Shown here: positions 5,349 to 12,397 of the stretch, in pieces | How the letters are laid out: the number at the start of each line of letters is the position of its first letter | Position numbering within the stretch: position 1 is the stretch's first letter | Virus record (IMG/VR): IMGVR_UViG_3300046000_008157 | Coordinates: 1 to 21,836 of that record | Source of the DNA: a virus | Direction: 5' to 3' (one strand) | Length of the DNA: 21,836 nucleotides | Made by a program: the position numbers and the translations under genes | The notes under the pieces: generated by a model | What the model was told of the DNA's origin: nothing | Databases searched by the model: none | What the model saw: the letters and a program-made list of their open reading frames with translations, nothing else

Positions 5349-6044
5349 ATGACGACGACCCCCGAGAAGATCCACGTTGGCCGTATGGTGCGGTTTTCTG
5401 CCGGCTACGGCGGCATTGACGGCACCGGCGCCATTGTGGCCGTGCGCGGCACGGTCAACATGCAGCCGGCGCAGCGCATCGGCATCTTGCGCGTGATCCG
5501 CGCCGACGACTGCGAAATTGATGTAATTCTGTTCGATGGCCGTATGCTGCGCGGCATCGAGCAATGCGGCATCGACGCGCCCGGTATCGGCATCAAGCTG
5601 CTGGACGACGTGCTTGATGACGTCTCGCACCTGCCGGCACTGGTGGCCGAGCGTGAAGCTGCCGAAGCCATCGCTGCCGCGAAAGCCCGCGCAGAGTTCG
5701 AAGCTGCCGAAGCTGCGCGCGTGATCACGGATGCGCCGCTGTTCTACTGGAACGGGATCAAGGATCACCGGGGCGCGAAGTTGCAAAAAGTGTTTTACAG
5801 CCTAGGCGGCCTGCGCAATCATCCCGACGCCACGATTACGATTTACGGGCGCGGGTATGAGGGCTTCAGCACGAAGGTGCGCGAGTGCTTCGCAGTGCAA
5901 AACGACACCGATACGCAGGTCGATTATTTCGACAAAGACCGTATCCGCGTCATTCCCTCGCATCCGCTGTATGCCGCCGTCAAGGCCGCGCACGATGCCG
6001 GCGCAGCACGCAACGCCAAGCGCTACGGGCGCGCTGCGGCATGA
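5349..6044 (+). CDS. Hypothetical phage protein with central coiled coil, 231 aa
   Basis: The largest unknown of the early cluster after the cysteine-rich protein. The ATG at 5349 follows AGAGGAAG; an in-frame ATG at 5277 would put the hairpin leader inside the gene, so I reject it. Residues 1-95 look beta-rich with Gly turns (HVGRMVRFSAGYGGIDGTG), reminiscent of an SH3- or KOW-like barrel. Residues about 97-125 are an Ala/Glu helix likely to form a coiled coil (LVAEREAAEAIAAAKARAE). The rest has aromatic and charged segments (DAPLFYWNGIKDHRGAK, TITIYGRGYEGF). I recognise no family. Its stop overlaps the next start (ATGA). Confidence 0.7.
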   Translation: MTTTPEKIHVGRMVRFSAGYGGIDGTGAIVAVRGTVNMQPAQRIGILRVIRADDCEIDVILFDGRMLRGIEQCGIDAPGIGIKLLDDVLDDVSHLPALVAEREAAEAIAAAKARAEFEAAEAARVITDAPLFYWNGIKDHRGAKLQKVFYSLGGLRNHPDATITIYGRGYEGFSTKVRECFAVQNDTDTQVDYFDKDRIRVIPSHPLYAAVKAAHDAGAARNAKRYGRAAA

Positions 6045-6193
6045 CCCCCACCCCCAGCACCCCCGCCGAGCCCCTACGCGGGCCCCTGTGGCCTTTCCCG
6101 CCTGCACTGCTGGACTACCCCAGCATGCCCCCCTGCGCGCGCCCTGTGGGCCGCGTAATCCCGCCGGCCAATGCCGAGCCGGCGCCGTTTTGA
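6041..6193 (+). CDS. Small proline-rich hypothetical protein, 50 aa
   Basis: Starts in an ATGA overlap with the stop of the preceding gene, so translation by coupling is likely. The product is extremely proline-rich (MTPTPSTPAEPLRGPLW and PPANAEPAPF) with no expected fold. Low complexity and lack of an own Shine-Dalgarno leave some doubt, but it fills the gap exactly and ends 12 bases before the next ATG. Confidence 0.5.
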   Translation: MTPTPSTPAEPLRGPLWPFPPALLDYPSMPPCARPVGRVIPPANAEPAPF

Positions 6194-6205
6194 GGAGCAA
6201 CGAAA

Positions 6206-6460
6206 ATGCACACACTGCAGTACCCGACCCCCACCGTTAGCCGCGAGTGGGCCGCTAGCCGCGAGACTCACCCGGCCGTAGCCATGGCGATTCACGCCGT
6301 CAGCGGCCCGGGGCGCACGCCGGAGCAGATTTGGGAGGACCCGACGCAAGCGGAATTTGATCACGTCCGCATGGCCGTCGAGAATTACGTCTCTGCCGGC
6401 GTCTTTGATGGCGAGACAGATCATTGCTACCCCTGGGGTTGCGCCGTAATTGTTTTCTGA
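6206..6460 (+). CDS. Hypothetical protein, 84 aa
   Basis: Clear ribosome site (GAGGAG, 8 bases before the ATG). The product contains a helical region (HPAVAMAIHAVSGPGRTPEQ), then IWEDPTQAEFDHVRMAVENY, with the C-terminus ending GCAVIVF. The build recalls small phage proteins of unknown role. It is followed 10 bases later by a possible microprotein. Confidence 0.7.
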   Translation: MHTLQYPTPTVSREWAASRETHPAVAMAIHAVSGPGRTPEQIWEDPTQAEFDHVRMAVENYVSAGVFDGETDHCYPWGCAVIVF

Positions 6461-6470
6461 CGGGTGCGCC

Positions 6471-6533
6471 GTGATCCTGGCGCTCCTCGCCATCCTGCTG
6501 GCGCTGCTGCTGGCGGTCCTGTTGGACCTATAA
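6471..6533 (+). CDS. Putative hydrophobic microprotein, 20 aa (GTG start)
   Basis: A GTG-started frame coding for a chain made almost only of Leu, Ala, Ile and Val, ending LLDL; one short membrane helix. It has no clear Shine-Dalgarno and begins 10 bases after the preceding stop, so support is weaker than for the microproteins at 3599 and 4965. The similar length, hydrophobicity and placement argue for it. Confidence 0.4.
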   Translation: MILALLAILLALLLAVLLDL

Positions 6534-6538
6534 TCGCG

Positions 6539-6586
6539 CGGTCCCACTCGGGACCGTTGTCTCCTCCTGTCGGCCTGGTGGCCGGC
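6539..6586 (+). promoter_or_regulatory. Two hairpins upstream of terminator
   Basis: CGGTCCC/GGGACCG (6539-6545, 6550-6556) with an ACTC loop, then GTCGGCC/GGCCGGC (6569-6575, 6580-6586, one wobble) with a TGGT loop. Together with the terminator they make three stacked hairpins in under 100 bases. TCTCCTCCT between them is complementary to a Shine-Dalgarno. Confidence 0.5.
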
Positions 6587-6588
6587 TT

Positions 6589-6631
6589 CGCCCCGGCGCC
6601 TGGCGCCCATCGCCGGCCGGGGCGTTTTTTT
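6589..6631 (+). terminator. Rho-independent terminator of the early cluster
   Basis: CGCCCCGG (6589-6596) pairs with CCGGGGCG (6617-6624), with further pairing inside, followed directly by seven T residues (6625-6631). This is a textbook intrinsic terminator for rightward transcripts. Unusually, the ribosome site GGAG (6632-6635) and the ATG of the next gene (6644) follow at once, so it may act as an attenuator for that gene. Confidence 0.8.
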
Positions 6632-6643
6632 GGAGCATCGAGA

Positions 6644-6934
6644 ATGCTTGTCCTGACCCACTGCGACGCGCCGCCCAATCTCCGCGCTGCCGGCATTGTT
6701 GCCGCTGAACGGTTTTTCGCAGAATCCGGCGTCGACCCAATCGCCGCTTGGCGGGCCGCCGAAAACGTCAGTTTCGGCCAAGCGTATGACCGCGACGCCC
6801 TGCGCGCGTGGTATCTGGCCGAGGACGCCGCTGTTTTGGCCATGTACGGGCGCTGGCGCCACGCACCCGCCAGCGTGGCGCTGGAGTGGCGCGCGGAGCC
6901 GGTCAGACCACGCGCCGCATCGGGGTCGGCATAG
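6644..6934 (+). CDS. Hypothetical protein, 96 aa, downstream of a terminator
   Basis: The ATG at 6644 follows GGAG at an 8-base spacing. A longer frame from 6464 would run through the terminator hairpins and is rejected. The product begins MLVLTHCDAPPNLRAAG and has helical segments (AAERFFAESGVDPIAAWRAA and DALRAWYLAEDAAVLAMYG). No family recognised. Its last 32 bases overlap the end of the primase-helicase gene on the other strand. Expression would need readthrough of the terminator or a promoter that I cannot see between 6589 and 6644. Confidence 0.62.
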   Translation: MLVLTHCDAPPNLRAAGIVAAERFFAESGVDPIAAWRAAENVSFGQAYDRDALRAWYLAEDAAVLAMYGRWRHAPASVALEWRAEPVRPRAASGSA

Positions 6935-9197
6935 ACCCGAGGTGCGTCTCGGTCGCGTCGCGCGCGTCCGATTTCGTCCCGCGCCAGTCCGGCGACGCCC
7001 AGCAGTGGCGCGCGGTCTGGTGGGCGCGCGATTTGCACATGCCCAGGTCTTGCCACCGCGCTTCAGCTAGCGCATGCTGCAGGGCCTGCAGGTTCAGCCT
7101 GATATGCGGGGGCGCCTGATTCTGCAAGCGGTCCACCAGTGGCTGCCACGGGCCGCTGATCAGGCCGAGTCGGAATTCGTCGATGCGCTTCTCGATGCGG
7201 TCCACCAGCCACGATTCCGCTCCGCTGCGGCTGGTGGCAACCATGATCTGTTTCGCTTCGGTCCACGGCGGCGTGGCCCCGGGCGCGAAACGCGACACAT
7301 CCCGCTGCCGCAGATACAGCGCCCCGGCCTGCAGTCCGCCGCGGGCGAACCAGCCCCATAGGCGCGTCGATTCTTCCTCGGTCATTCTGGGCGCATCTGT
7401 CCACAAAACATACCATCTGCGGTCATCTGACGGTATCGCAATCGCGTCGCGGTAATTGCTGAACGCCAGCACCAGCGCCTGATTCCTGACCTGTATCGGG
7501 TGCGCGAATTTCCGCTGCACCGATAGCAGTTCCGGCGGCGCTGCGAGAATCGGTTTTAGTCGGTTTTCCAGCGCCCTGCGGTCCACAGCCTCGCTCTGCC
7601 GCAGTTCATTAAAAATAATCAACTCGTTCTCGAGATAGTATCCCCACTGATCCTGTAATTCTGCGGTTTCGACTGATGCGCAATTGGTTTTGTTTTCGCC
7701 GCCGATGGCGTAAAGCAGGGGCGCGACCATGCTGTCTTTCCCCGCGCCAGGCACGCCGCCAATCAGGATGGCGTGGTTAATTTTGATCCCGGGTCGCTGC
7801 ACTTTGAAAGCGAAGGCGTCGAGCATGTGGTTTCGCTCGGCCTCGTCGGGGATCAGTCGGGTTACGTGATCTAGCCACGGCTGCGGGTCTATGCTGGTGG
7901 TGATCACGGGCCTGCCGTCGCGCCATTTATTGCCGAAAGCCTGCCCCTGATGCTCGCACAGCGTTGACGCCCCAGGCGCGTAGGTCGCGCCGGCCAGCAC
8001 GCGGGCGCCCATTGCGGCTCGGTTTTCGTCGAAGCTGACACTAGCTTCGATCTTGCGTGCCGCGCCGCTGGTGCTGGCGTGGATACTGTGGCACCTGACC
8101 GAGCGATACAGGGCGTTGAACGCTGAGCGGCTCACTTCGGTGCGCTCCACCAGATCGAAAAATCCGTCATCTGGGACCATGTAGGCCCAGCGCGCGTACC
8201 ATTCTGCGGGCTCCAGCGTGCTGACGTCCCGCGCTGCGACTGCCTGCTCTGCCGGCGTTTCCGGTGTTGGCTCGGGTGTCGGCGGCTTCCAGAGCGCAGC
8301 GCGCGGCGCGATCCACGCCCGAGCGTCGGCCCACCGGGTCCAGCCGGAATCGGCGCAGTCCCAGCCCTCTGGCTGCCCGCTGGGGTCGATGACCTTAACC
8401 TCGGCCGCGATAGGCGCCAGGATGGCCGCCAGGCGCTCCATAGCCTCAATGCCGGCAGTGTCAGCGTCAGGCCACAGCAGGATTTTCCGGCCCCGCAGAA
8501 CCCGCCAGTTCGCGCGGCCCAGCGCCTGCGCGCCACCGGGCCAGGTCGTCGAGACGTACGGACTGCCGGTCAGTCCCGCCGCCGCGTCGGCGGCTTTCTC
8601 GCCCTCCACGACCAGCACCGGATCCTCGGGGCGGGCCTCGAGTTCCTGCAGGCGGTACAGCGGCCTCGGCACCGGCCACTGGCCCATGCCCCAGCCGTCG
8701 TGCGCGAAAGTCCAGGGCACGATCTGCTTGCGCTGCCCCTCGGGATCGTAGCGGGCCACGTAGCCGAGAACGTTGCCGTCGCCGTCGAAGTACGTCCAGC
8801 GTGCCGACGGGTCGCCGTATATGGGATGCCTGCAGTCGTGATCTGCGGCTTCGCTGGGGACCGGTGTTATCACCGTGCGCTGCGGTTTCGGCGGCCGCGC
8901 CGGCCTCGCTGGCGCTGCCGGCGTGCCGTCCAGTTGGCGGTACGCCTCGCCCAGATCGATCTCATGGATAGCCGCATACAGGTCGATCAGATCGCCGCCC
9001 TTGTCGCCAGTGGCGAAATCGGCCCAGCGGCCCGAGAGGAGGTTAACGCTGCAGGAGTCACCCTCACCGCCGGCCAGGTCGCCGCAGACCCACTCGTGGC
9101 CCCTCCTGCGTCCGCCTGCGAGCCACTGGGGGACGAGGGTTTCCGCGCTGATGAGCAGGCGCTGTGCGAGCGCGCTGAAGTCGAGTTTCGTTGTCAT
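6903..9197 (-). CDS. Phage primase-helicase (TOPRIM primase fused to SF3-type helicase)
   Basis: A 764-residue replication protein that would make primers and unwind the replication fork. Residues 34-76 resemble a primase zinc-binding domain but keep only two cysteines (Cys38, Cys49), so metal binding may be lost. The TOPRIM core shows VLVVEGEKAAD (194-204, Glu198) and LLWPDADTAG (240-249, Asp244 and Asp246). A Pro/Glu-rich linker lies near 303-320. The helicase part has Walker A GVPGAGKDS (481-489, Lys487), a Walker B-like LIIFNE (526-531), and AFSNYRDAIAIP with DDRRWY near 578-596, as in phage DUF5906-type helicases. The start has GGAGG and an ATGA overlap with the upstream gene. It is the last gene of the leftward replication operon. 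Confidence 0.9.
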   Translation of the reverse strand: MTTKLDFSALAQRLLISAETLVPQWLAGGRRRGHEWVCGDLAGGEGDSCSVNLLSGRWADFATGDKGGDLIDLYAAIHEIDLGEAYRQLDGTPAAPARPARPPKPQRTVITPVPSEAADHDCRHPIYGDPSARWTYFDGDGNVLGYVARYDPEGQRKQIVPWTFAHDGWGMGQWPVPRPLYRLQELEARPEDPVLVVEGEKAADAAAGLTGSPYVSTTWPGGAQALGRANWRVLRGRKILLWPDADTAGIEAMERLAAILAPIAAEVKVIDPSGQPEGWDCADSGWTRWADARAWIAPRAALWKPPTPEPTPETPAEQAVAARDVSTLEPAEWYARWAYMVPDDGFFDLVERTEVSRSAFNALYRSVRCHSIHASTSGAARKIEASVSFDENRAAMGARVLAGATYAPGASTLCEHQGQAFGNKWRDGRPVITTSIDPQPWLDHVTRLIPDEAERNHMLDAFAFKVQRPGIKINHAILIGGVPGAGKDSMVAPLLYAIGGENKTNCASVETAELQDQWGYYLENELIIFNELRQSEAVDRRALENRLKPILAAPPELLSVQRKFAHPIQVRNQALVLAFSNYRDAIAIPSDDRRWYVLWTDAPRMTEEESTRLWGWFARGGLQAGALYLRQRDVSRFAPGATPPWTEAKQIMVATSRSGAESWLVDRIEKRIDEFRLGLISGPWQPLVDRLQNQAPPHIRLNLQALQHALAEARWQDLGMCKSRAHQTARHCWASPDWRGTKSDARDATETHLGSMPTPMRRVV

Positions 9198-9691
9198 TTC
9201 CCCTCCAAAACCGCCGGATCAATCACCTCGGCGCCCGGAATCCTGCCGGCCTGTGCCTCCCGCGTCCGAGCTCTGATCCGCTCCTCGGCGCGGAGTCGCT
9301 CCGAGTGCGTCACTGCGGCCAGGATGTCGATCATGGCGACTTCAAGACACCGCAGCGCAGCCAGTTCCCCGGCCCGCACCGCTCGCGTGCCCGTTGCCTG
9401 CTGCCGGCGGATGATCTCTGCGCACGCTGTCTGCGCGCCGCTGATGATGCCGTCAGGGTCTGCCGCCAGGCCCATGCGGCAGAGTTCCTCGGCCAAGTTC
9501 ACGGCGTCGAAAATCACGCCCCACTGCTGGCGCTGGGCTTTGCCGCGTGCCACGGCCTCCAGTGCGTCGTGCATCTGCAGCGCCCAGACTGTGCGGTCGT
9601 CGCGGGTGAGCAGGGCTGCGCCTGTGATGGCGACGAGGTGGGCCGTGGGGTTGACGCCGCGGGGGCGGTAGGTGCTGCGTTTGCGGGTCAT
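9194..9691 (-). CDS. Hypothetical phage protein in the replication operon, 165 aa
   Basis: A mostly helical protein with a basic N-terminus (MTRKRSTYRPRGVNPTAHL), segments WALQMHDALEAVARG and GVIFDAVNLAEELCRMGL, and an Arg/Glu-rich C-terminal helix. I have seen similar proteins beside phage primases in betaproteobacterial phages but know no function. It overlaps both neighbours by ATGA, so it is co-translated with the primase-helicase, which suggests a replication accessory role. Confidence 0.75.
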   Translation of the reverse strand: MTRKRSTYRPRGVNPTAHLVAITGAALLTRDDRTVWALQMHDALEAVARGKAQRQQWGVIFDAVNLAEELCRMGLAADPDGIISGAQTACAEIIRRQQATGTRAVRAGELAALRCLEVAMIDILAAVTHSERLRAEERIRARTREAQAGRIPGAEVIDPAVLEGK

Positions 9692-9939
9692 GCGTCACCC
9701 TTTGGCTCTTGAATACTTTTCCACCAACGCCGCATTTCAACAGGGTCGTACCAACTGTTTGACCCTCGCCGCACGTTTTTGGAAACAAGAACTGGCTTTG
9801 GTGCATCTTTTGAGCGGCCGAGATTGCTTTTTAACAATCCCTCTGTAATCCCCAGTTCTTCCGCCATTTCTATAAATGTTCTTAGCGGGGCTCTTGGCGC
9901 AGATGTTGGCCTTTTAAGAGGCGATAGATTTTTTTTCAT
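9688..9939 (-). CDS. Small putative DNA-binding protein, 83 aa
   Basis: A basic protein with a helix-turn-helix-like segment at residues 21-45 (TFIEMAEELGITEGLLKSNL) followed by a beta-like stretch (PKPVLVSKNVRRGSNSWYDP) and a closing Trp-rich helix (VEMRRWWKSI), an arrangement like small excisionase or winged-helix proteins. The gene is noticeably more AT-rich than its neighbours, suggesting recent acquisition. Its ATG lies in an ATGA overlap with the VRR-NUC gene. A regulator or a replication-initiator accessory are both possible. Confidence 0.68.
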   Translation of the reverse strand: MKKNLSPLKRPTSAPRAPLRTFIEMAEELGITEGLLKSNLGRSKDAPKPVLVSKNVRRGSNSWYDPVEMRRWWKSIQEPKGDA

Positions 9940-10412
9940 GCATCCCCCAGCAGCTTGACGGCATCATCCACACTGCGGCAAACCCCAGCCACGCCACCGG
10001 CGCTGCGGATCGTGGCGAGGAACTCCTCCTGCCCGGGCCGCATGCGCCCAGTGCGCGACTTGACCTCAATGGCAAGCGTGCGCCCGTCTTTCAGGACGCC
10101 CATGATGTCGCTCATTCCCTTGGCGGTATTCGCGCGGATATACCGCGTCGAGCCGTCCCGGTTGCGCTCCGCGAAGGTGCCGGAATTCTGCCGCCAGTGG
10201 CTGGCGACGGCCGGATGCGACCGCAGCAGCGCCAAGATCGCCCTCAGGATCTGCGCCTCTGACGGCTCGCCGCTGGGCTTCGCTGGGGCGCGCTTCCGAG
10301 GCTCTGGCGGTATCGGCAGTTCACGCCGCGGCTTACCCCAGATGGCGGCGAGGGTGTCCTCGCTGCGCTGGTGATCCTGCATGACCTCTCGCAGGGTGCG
10401 GCGGCCCCTCAT
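9936..10412 (-). CDS. VRR-NUC domain endonuclease
   Basis: A 158-residue nuclease of the PD-(D/E)XK-related VRR-NUC family, common in phage replication and recombination modules, where members cut branched or flapped DNA. The C-terminal half carries the family pattern: Glu53 in SEAQILRAILALL, Asp102 in KGMSDIMGVL, the EVK motif at 116-118 and Gln128 in MRPGQEEF. The N-terminal 50 residues are basic and Pro-rich. I start at the ATG at 10412, which overlaps the previous stop (ATGA) and has AAGGGG seven bases before it; a GTG at 10433 would add seven residues. Both flanking genes overlap it, placing it inside one operon. Confidence 0.85.
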   Translation of the reverse strand: MRGRRTLREVMQDHQRSEDTLAAIWGKPRRELPIPPEPRKRAPAKPSGEPSEAQILRAILALLRSHPAVASHWRQNSGTFAERNRDGSTRYIRANTAKGMSDIMGVLKDGRTLAIEVKSRTGRMRPGQEEFLATIRSAGGVAGVCRSVDDAVKLLGDA

Positions 10413-10693
10413 CGCTTCGCCCCTTGCGCGCACCGCGCCGCATACGCCCAGACTGAGGGCGCCTGCTCATACGCCTGCCGCGCGGTCGCGCCTACCTCCG
10501 CTTGGACCGTTACGCGGTACCAAACGTTGTTTTTGTTGATCGCATCCGCGACCACTAGGCCGGACCGCTTCAAATGCAGCAGGTATCTGTTGGCGGCGTT
10601 TTTTTGCACGCCCAAGTGGGCGGCCAGGGTTGCCGTCGTCACCGGCTGGTGGGTCATGACGATGTGTAGTGCGTCGCGTTGTCGGGGGGTCAC
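10409..10693 (-). CDS. Winged helix-turn-helix regulator, first gene of replication operon
   Basis: A 94-residue DNA-binding protein with a winged-helix core: TPRQRDALHIVMTHQPVT, then LAAHLGVQKNAANRYLLHL as the recognition part and SGLVVADAINKNNVWYRV as the wing. The start is GTG at 10693, fixed by AGGAGG five bases upstream; a TTG at 10717 lacks this. The gene leads the leftward operon and begins about 40 bases from a perfect 14-base palindrome in the divergent spacer, so it may regulate its own operon and possibly the rightward one. The regulatory role is inference. Confidence 0.75.
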   Translation of the reverse strand: MTPRQRDALHIVMTHQPVTTATLAAHLGVQKNAANRYLLHLKRSGLVVADAINKNNVWYRVTVQAEVGATARQAYEQAPSVWAYAARCAQGAKR

Positions 10694-10849
10694 TTTGTCC
10701 TCCTGTCGGGGCCGCAAGTGTCAGCCCGCCGACTGCCGGCAGTCAACCGGCGCAGAATGACCCCGCAATTCTGTCAACAATAGTCACGGGGCGGCACAAA
10801 GTGGCATGATGCGTCGGCGCCGATGCGAGCGCGACACAGGAGTTGACGA
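10694..10849. promoter_or_regulatory. Divergent promoter/operator region with a 14-bp palindrome
   Basis: Spacer between the leftward replication operon and the rightward recombination block. GACTGCCGGCAGTC at 10731-10744 is a perfect palindrome and a good operator candidate. On the minus strand a perfect -35 hexamer TTGACA lies at 10777-10772, but no good -10 is visible at 17 bases, so a leftward promoter may need an activator. A rightward promoter is not clear; TAGTCA, 18 bases, CATGAT (10781-10810) is the best I see. ACAGGAG at 10839 or nearby is the ribosome site of the rightward gene. Confidence 0.5.
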
Positions 10850-11239
10850 ATGTACACGACAACCTACGGGCCTGGCGATGAAGCCACGTGGCCTACGTAT
10901 CCTCCCGGGTATGCCGGCGATCACCCGAACGAAGCCGAGGCCCGCGACCACCTGCTGGCCTGCCCTGCGGACTGGCAACTGTGGCTCAGCGTCGTCAGCC
11001 AAGCCCGCGAGGGTGCCGCGTTCGACGTCATGAATGTCCGCGAGGAAGACATGGCCACGGCTCACGCAGACGTCCTGCTGGCGTGCCTGTTCGCCGGCAC
11101 GCGGGCTCAGGCCGATGCGGCTCGTTTCGAGCTGCAATCGCGCTTCTTGGCGCACAACGAGCACCGGGTGCAGCAGATCGCGGACGCGATGTTTGCGTCT
11201 AGCGAGCCCGATTCTGACCCGTATGACTGGGAGGTCTGA
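10850..11239 (+). CDS. Hypothetical phage protein, 129 aa
   Basis: First gene of the rightward recombination block, with CAGGAG upstream of its ATG. The N-terminus is Tyr/Pro-rich (MYTTTYGPGDEATWPTYPP), followed by a helical, acidic body (AEARDHLLACPADWQLWLS and QADAARFELQSRFLAHNE) and a C-terminus ending DPYDWEV. Not recognised. Being first in the block and next to the palindrome suggests early expression. Confidence 0.7.
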   Translation: MYTTTYGPGDEATWPTYPPGYAGDHPNEAEARDHLLACPADWQLWLSVVSQAREGAAFDVMNVREEDMATAHADVLLACLFAGTRAQADAARFELQSRFLAHNEHRVQQIADAMFASSEPDSDPYDWEV

Positions 11240-11240
11240 G

Positions 11241-11432
11241 ATGACCACGACCATCAATGTTCACGAAATTGTCAGCGTGCGCGTTGACAAGCGCTCTCTC
11301 GCTGAGGGCGTCACTTGGCGCCACATCATCATCACCGACGCAAACGGTCGCGAGACGAAGATCGTTTTGTTTCCTGACGATTACGACAGCCCGGAGCAGA
11401 TCAGCATCATTGACGAGGAGCGGCAGCCGTGA
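11241..11432 (+). CDS. Hypothetical protein, 63 aa
   Basis: The ATG at 11241 is preceded by GGAGGT six bases upstream, and sits one base after the previous stop. The chain reads as a small beta-rich domain (VHEIVSVRVDKRSL, RHIIITDANGRETKIVLFP) with an acidic tail (IIDEERQP). No family recognised. The stop overlaps the GTG start of the YqaJ-type exonuclease, so the two are coupled. Confidence 0.7.
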   Translation: MTTTINVHEIVSVRVDKRSLAEGVTWRHIIITDANGRETKIVLFPDDYDSPEQISIIDEERQP

Positions 11433-12094
11433 TCCTCGAAACCGCCACCCAGCGTGATGCCGACTGGTACGCCGCCCGCGTCGGCAAGGCCACCGCGTCC
11501 CGGTTCAAGGACGCCATTGCTACCAAGAAGCAGACGGAAAAGCAGAAGAAAGACAACCTGCCAGGCGACCCCATGCAAGCGCAACTCGACTACTTAACCG
11601 AACTGGTTGTCGAGCGCCTGACGCAGCAGCCGGTGCAGCGTTACGCCACCGCCGCCATGCAGTGGGGCACCGAGCAGGAGCCCGCAGCGCGTGCGGCCTA
11701 CGAGCGCGCAACCGGCACCAGCGTCGAGGAAACCGGCTTCGTCGCGCACGACACGCTGCTGGCGGGCTGCAGCCCGGATGGCTTGGTGGACTGGGACGGG
11801 CTGATCGAGATCAAGTGTCCGTACAACAGCGCCGTGCATATCGAAACGCTGCTGCGTGGCATGCCCGACGAGCACACCGCTCAGGTGCAGGGTCAGATGT
11901 GGATCACTGGCCGCCAATGGTGCGATTTCGTTTCCTACGATCCCCGGATGCCCGCTGAACTGCAGTTGCACATTCAGCGGATCAACCGTGACCCTGGCTT
12001 CATTGCTGACCTGGAAGCCAAGGTTACGTCTTTTCTGCAGCAGGTCGGCATTCAAGTCGAGGCGCTGCGGCGTCTCGCGGAAAGCAAGAAATGA
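11429..12094 (+). CDS. YqaJ/lambda-exonuclease-like recombination exonuclease
   Basis: A 221-residue nuclease of the YqaJ family, which includes lambda Red exonuclease; members degrade one strand from double-strand ends and feed the annealing protein. Key features are QRDADWYAARVGKATASRF near the N-terminus, MQWGTEQEPAARAAYE (Glu82, Glu84), GCSPDGLV (Asp117), IEIKC (Glu127, Lys129) and the Gln-rich AQVQGQMWITG helix (151-161), all in family order. The start is GTG at 11429, overlapping the preceding stop. It pairs functionally with the DUF1071-type annealing protein at 12635. Confidence 0.9.
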   Translation: MILETATQRDADWYAARVGKATASRFKDAIATKKQTEKQKKDNLPGDPMQAQLDYLTELVVERLTQQPVQRYATAAMQWGTEQEPAARAAYERATGTSVEETGFVAHDTLLAGCSPDGLVDWDGLIEIKCPYNSAVHIETLLRGMPDEHTAQVQGQMWITGRQWCDFVSYDPRMPAELQLHIQRINRDPGFIADLEAKVTSFLQQVGIQVEALRRLAESKK

Positions 12095-12342
12095 GCGATA
12101 CCAAGAAGCGCCCCTATGTGCGCACCCTGAAGGCCTGGACCGTAATGGACGCGGAGGGCAACGAGCGACTGGTGCGGGCCTACACCGCAGCAGACGTGCT
12201 GCGCCACGTCACGCCGCAGTTCGTGATCGCGCCCGCCACGCACGACGACATCATCACGCTGATGGCTTCCGGCGTCATGGTGGAGACCGTCGGCCTGCCC
12301 GAAGCCGTCCCCGCCGACGAACCCGCCGGCCTGACCGACTGA
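12091..12342 (+). CDS. Hypothetical phage protein, 83 aa
   Basis: Starts in an ATGA overlap with the exonuclease gene. The product has a basic N-terminus (MSDTKKRPYVRTLKAWTVMD), the segment LVRAYTAADVLRHVTP, and an acidic Pro-rich tail. The pattern of a short beta hairpin and helix resembles small phage proteins seen next to exonucleases, of unknown role. Coupled position implies an accessory function in recombination, which is inference. Confidence 0.7.
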   Translation: MSDTKKRPYVRTLKAWTVMDAEGNERLVRAYTAADVLRHVTPQFVIAPATHDDIITLMASGVMVETVGLPEAVPADEPAGLTD

Positions 12343-12397
12343 TGAACCTGGGCGAGTTGCATTCGCCTTGCGGCTCGCTTCACTGAGGAGAACACCC

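Noticed and set aside
10410-10433. GTG at 10433 as start of the VRR-NUC gene
   Set aside because: The ATG at 10412 overlaps the upstream stop and has AAGGGG at a better spacing.
10801-10815. TGGCATGATGC resembling a sigma-54 promoter
   Set aside because: The -12 element does not match at the required spacing.
12342-12386. 14-codon frame starting in an ATGA overlap after the 83-aa gene
   Set aside because: Too short, no hydrophobic or conserved character, and it contains a small hairpin; more likely spacer.
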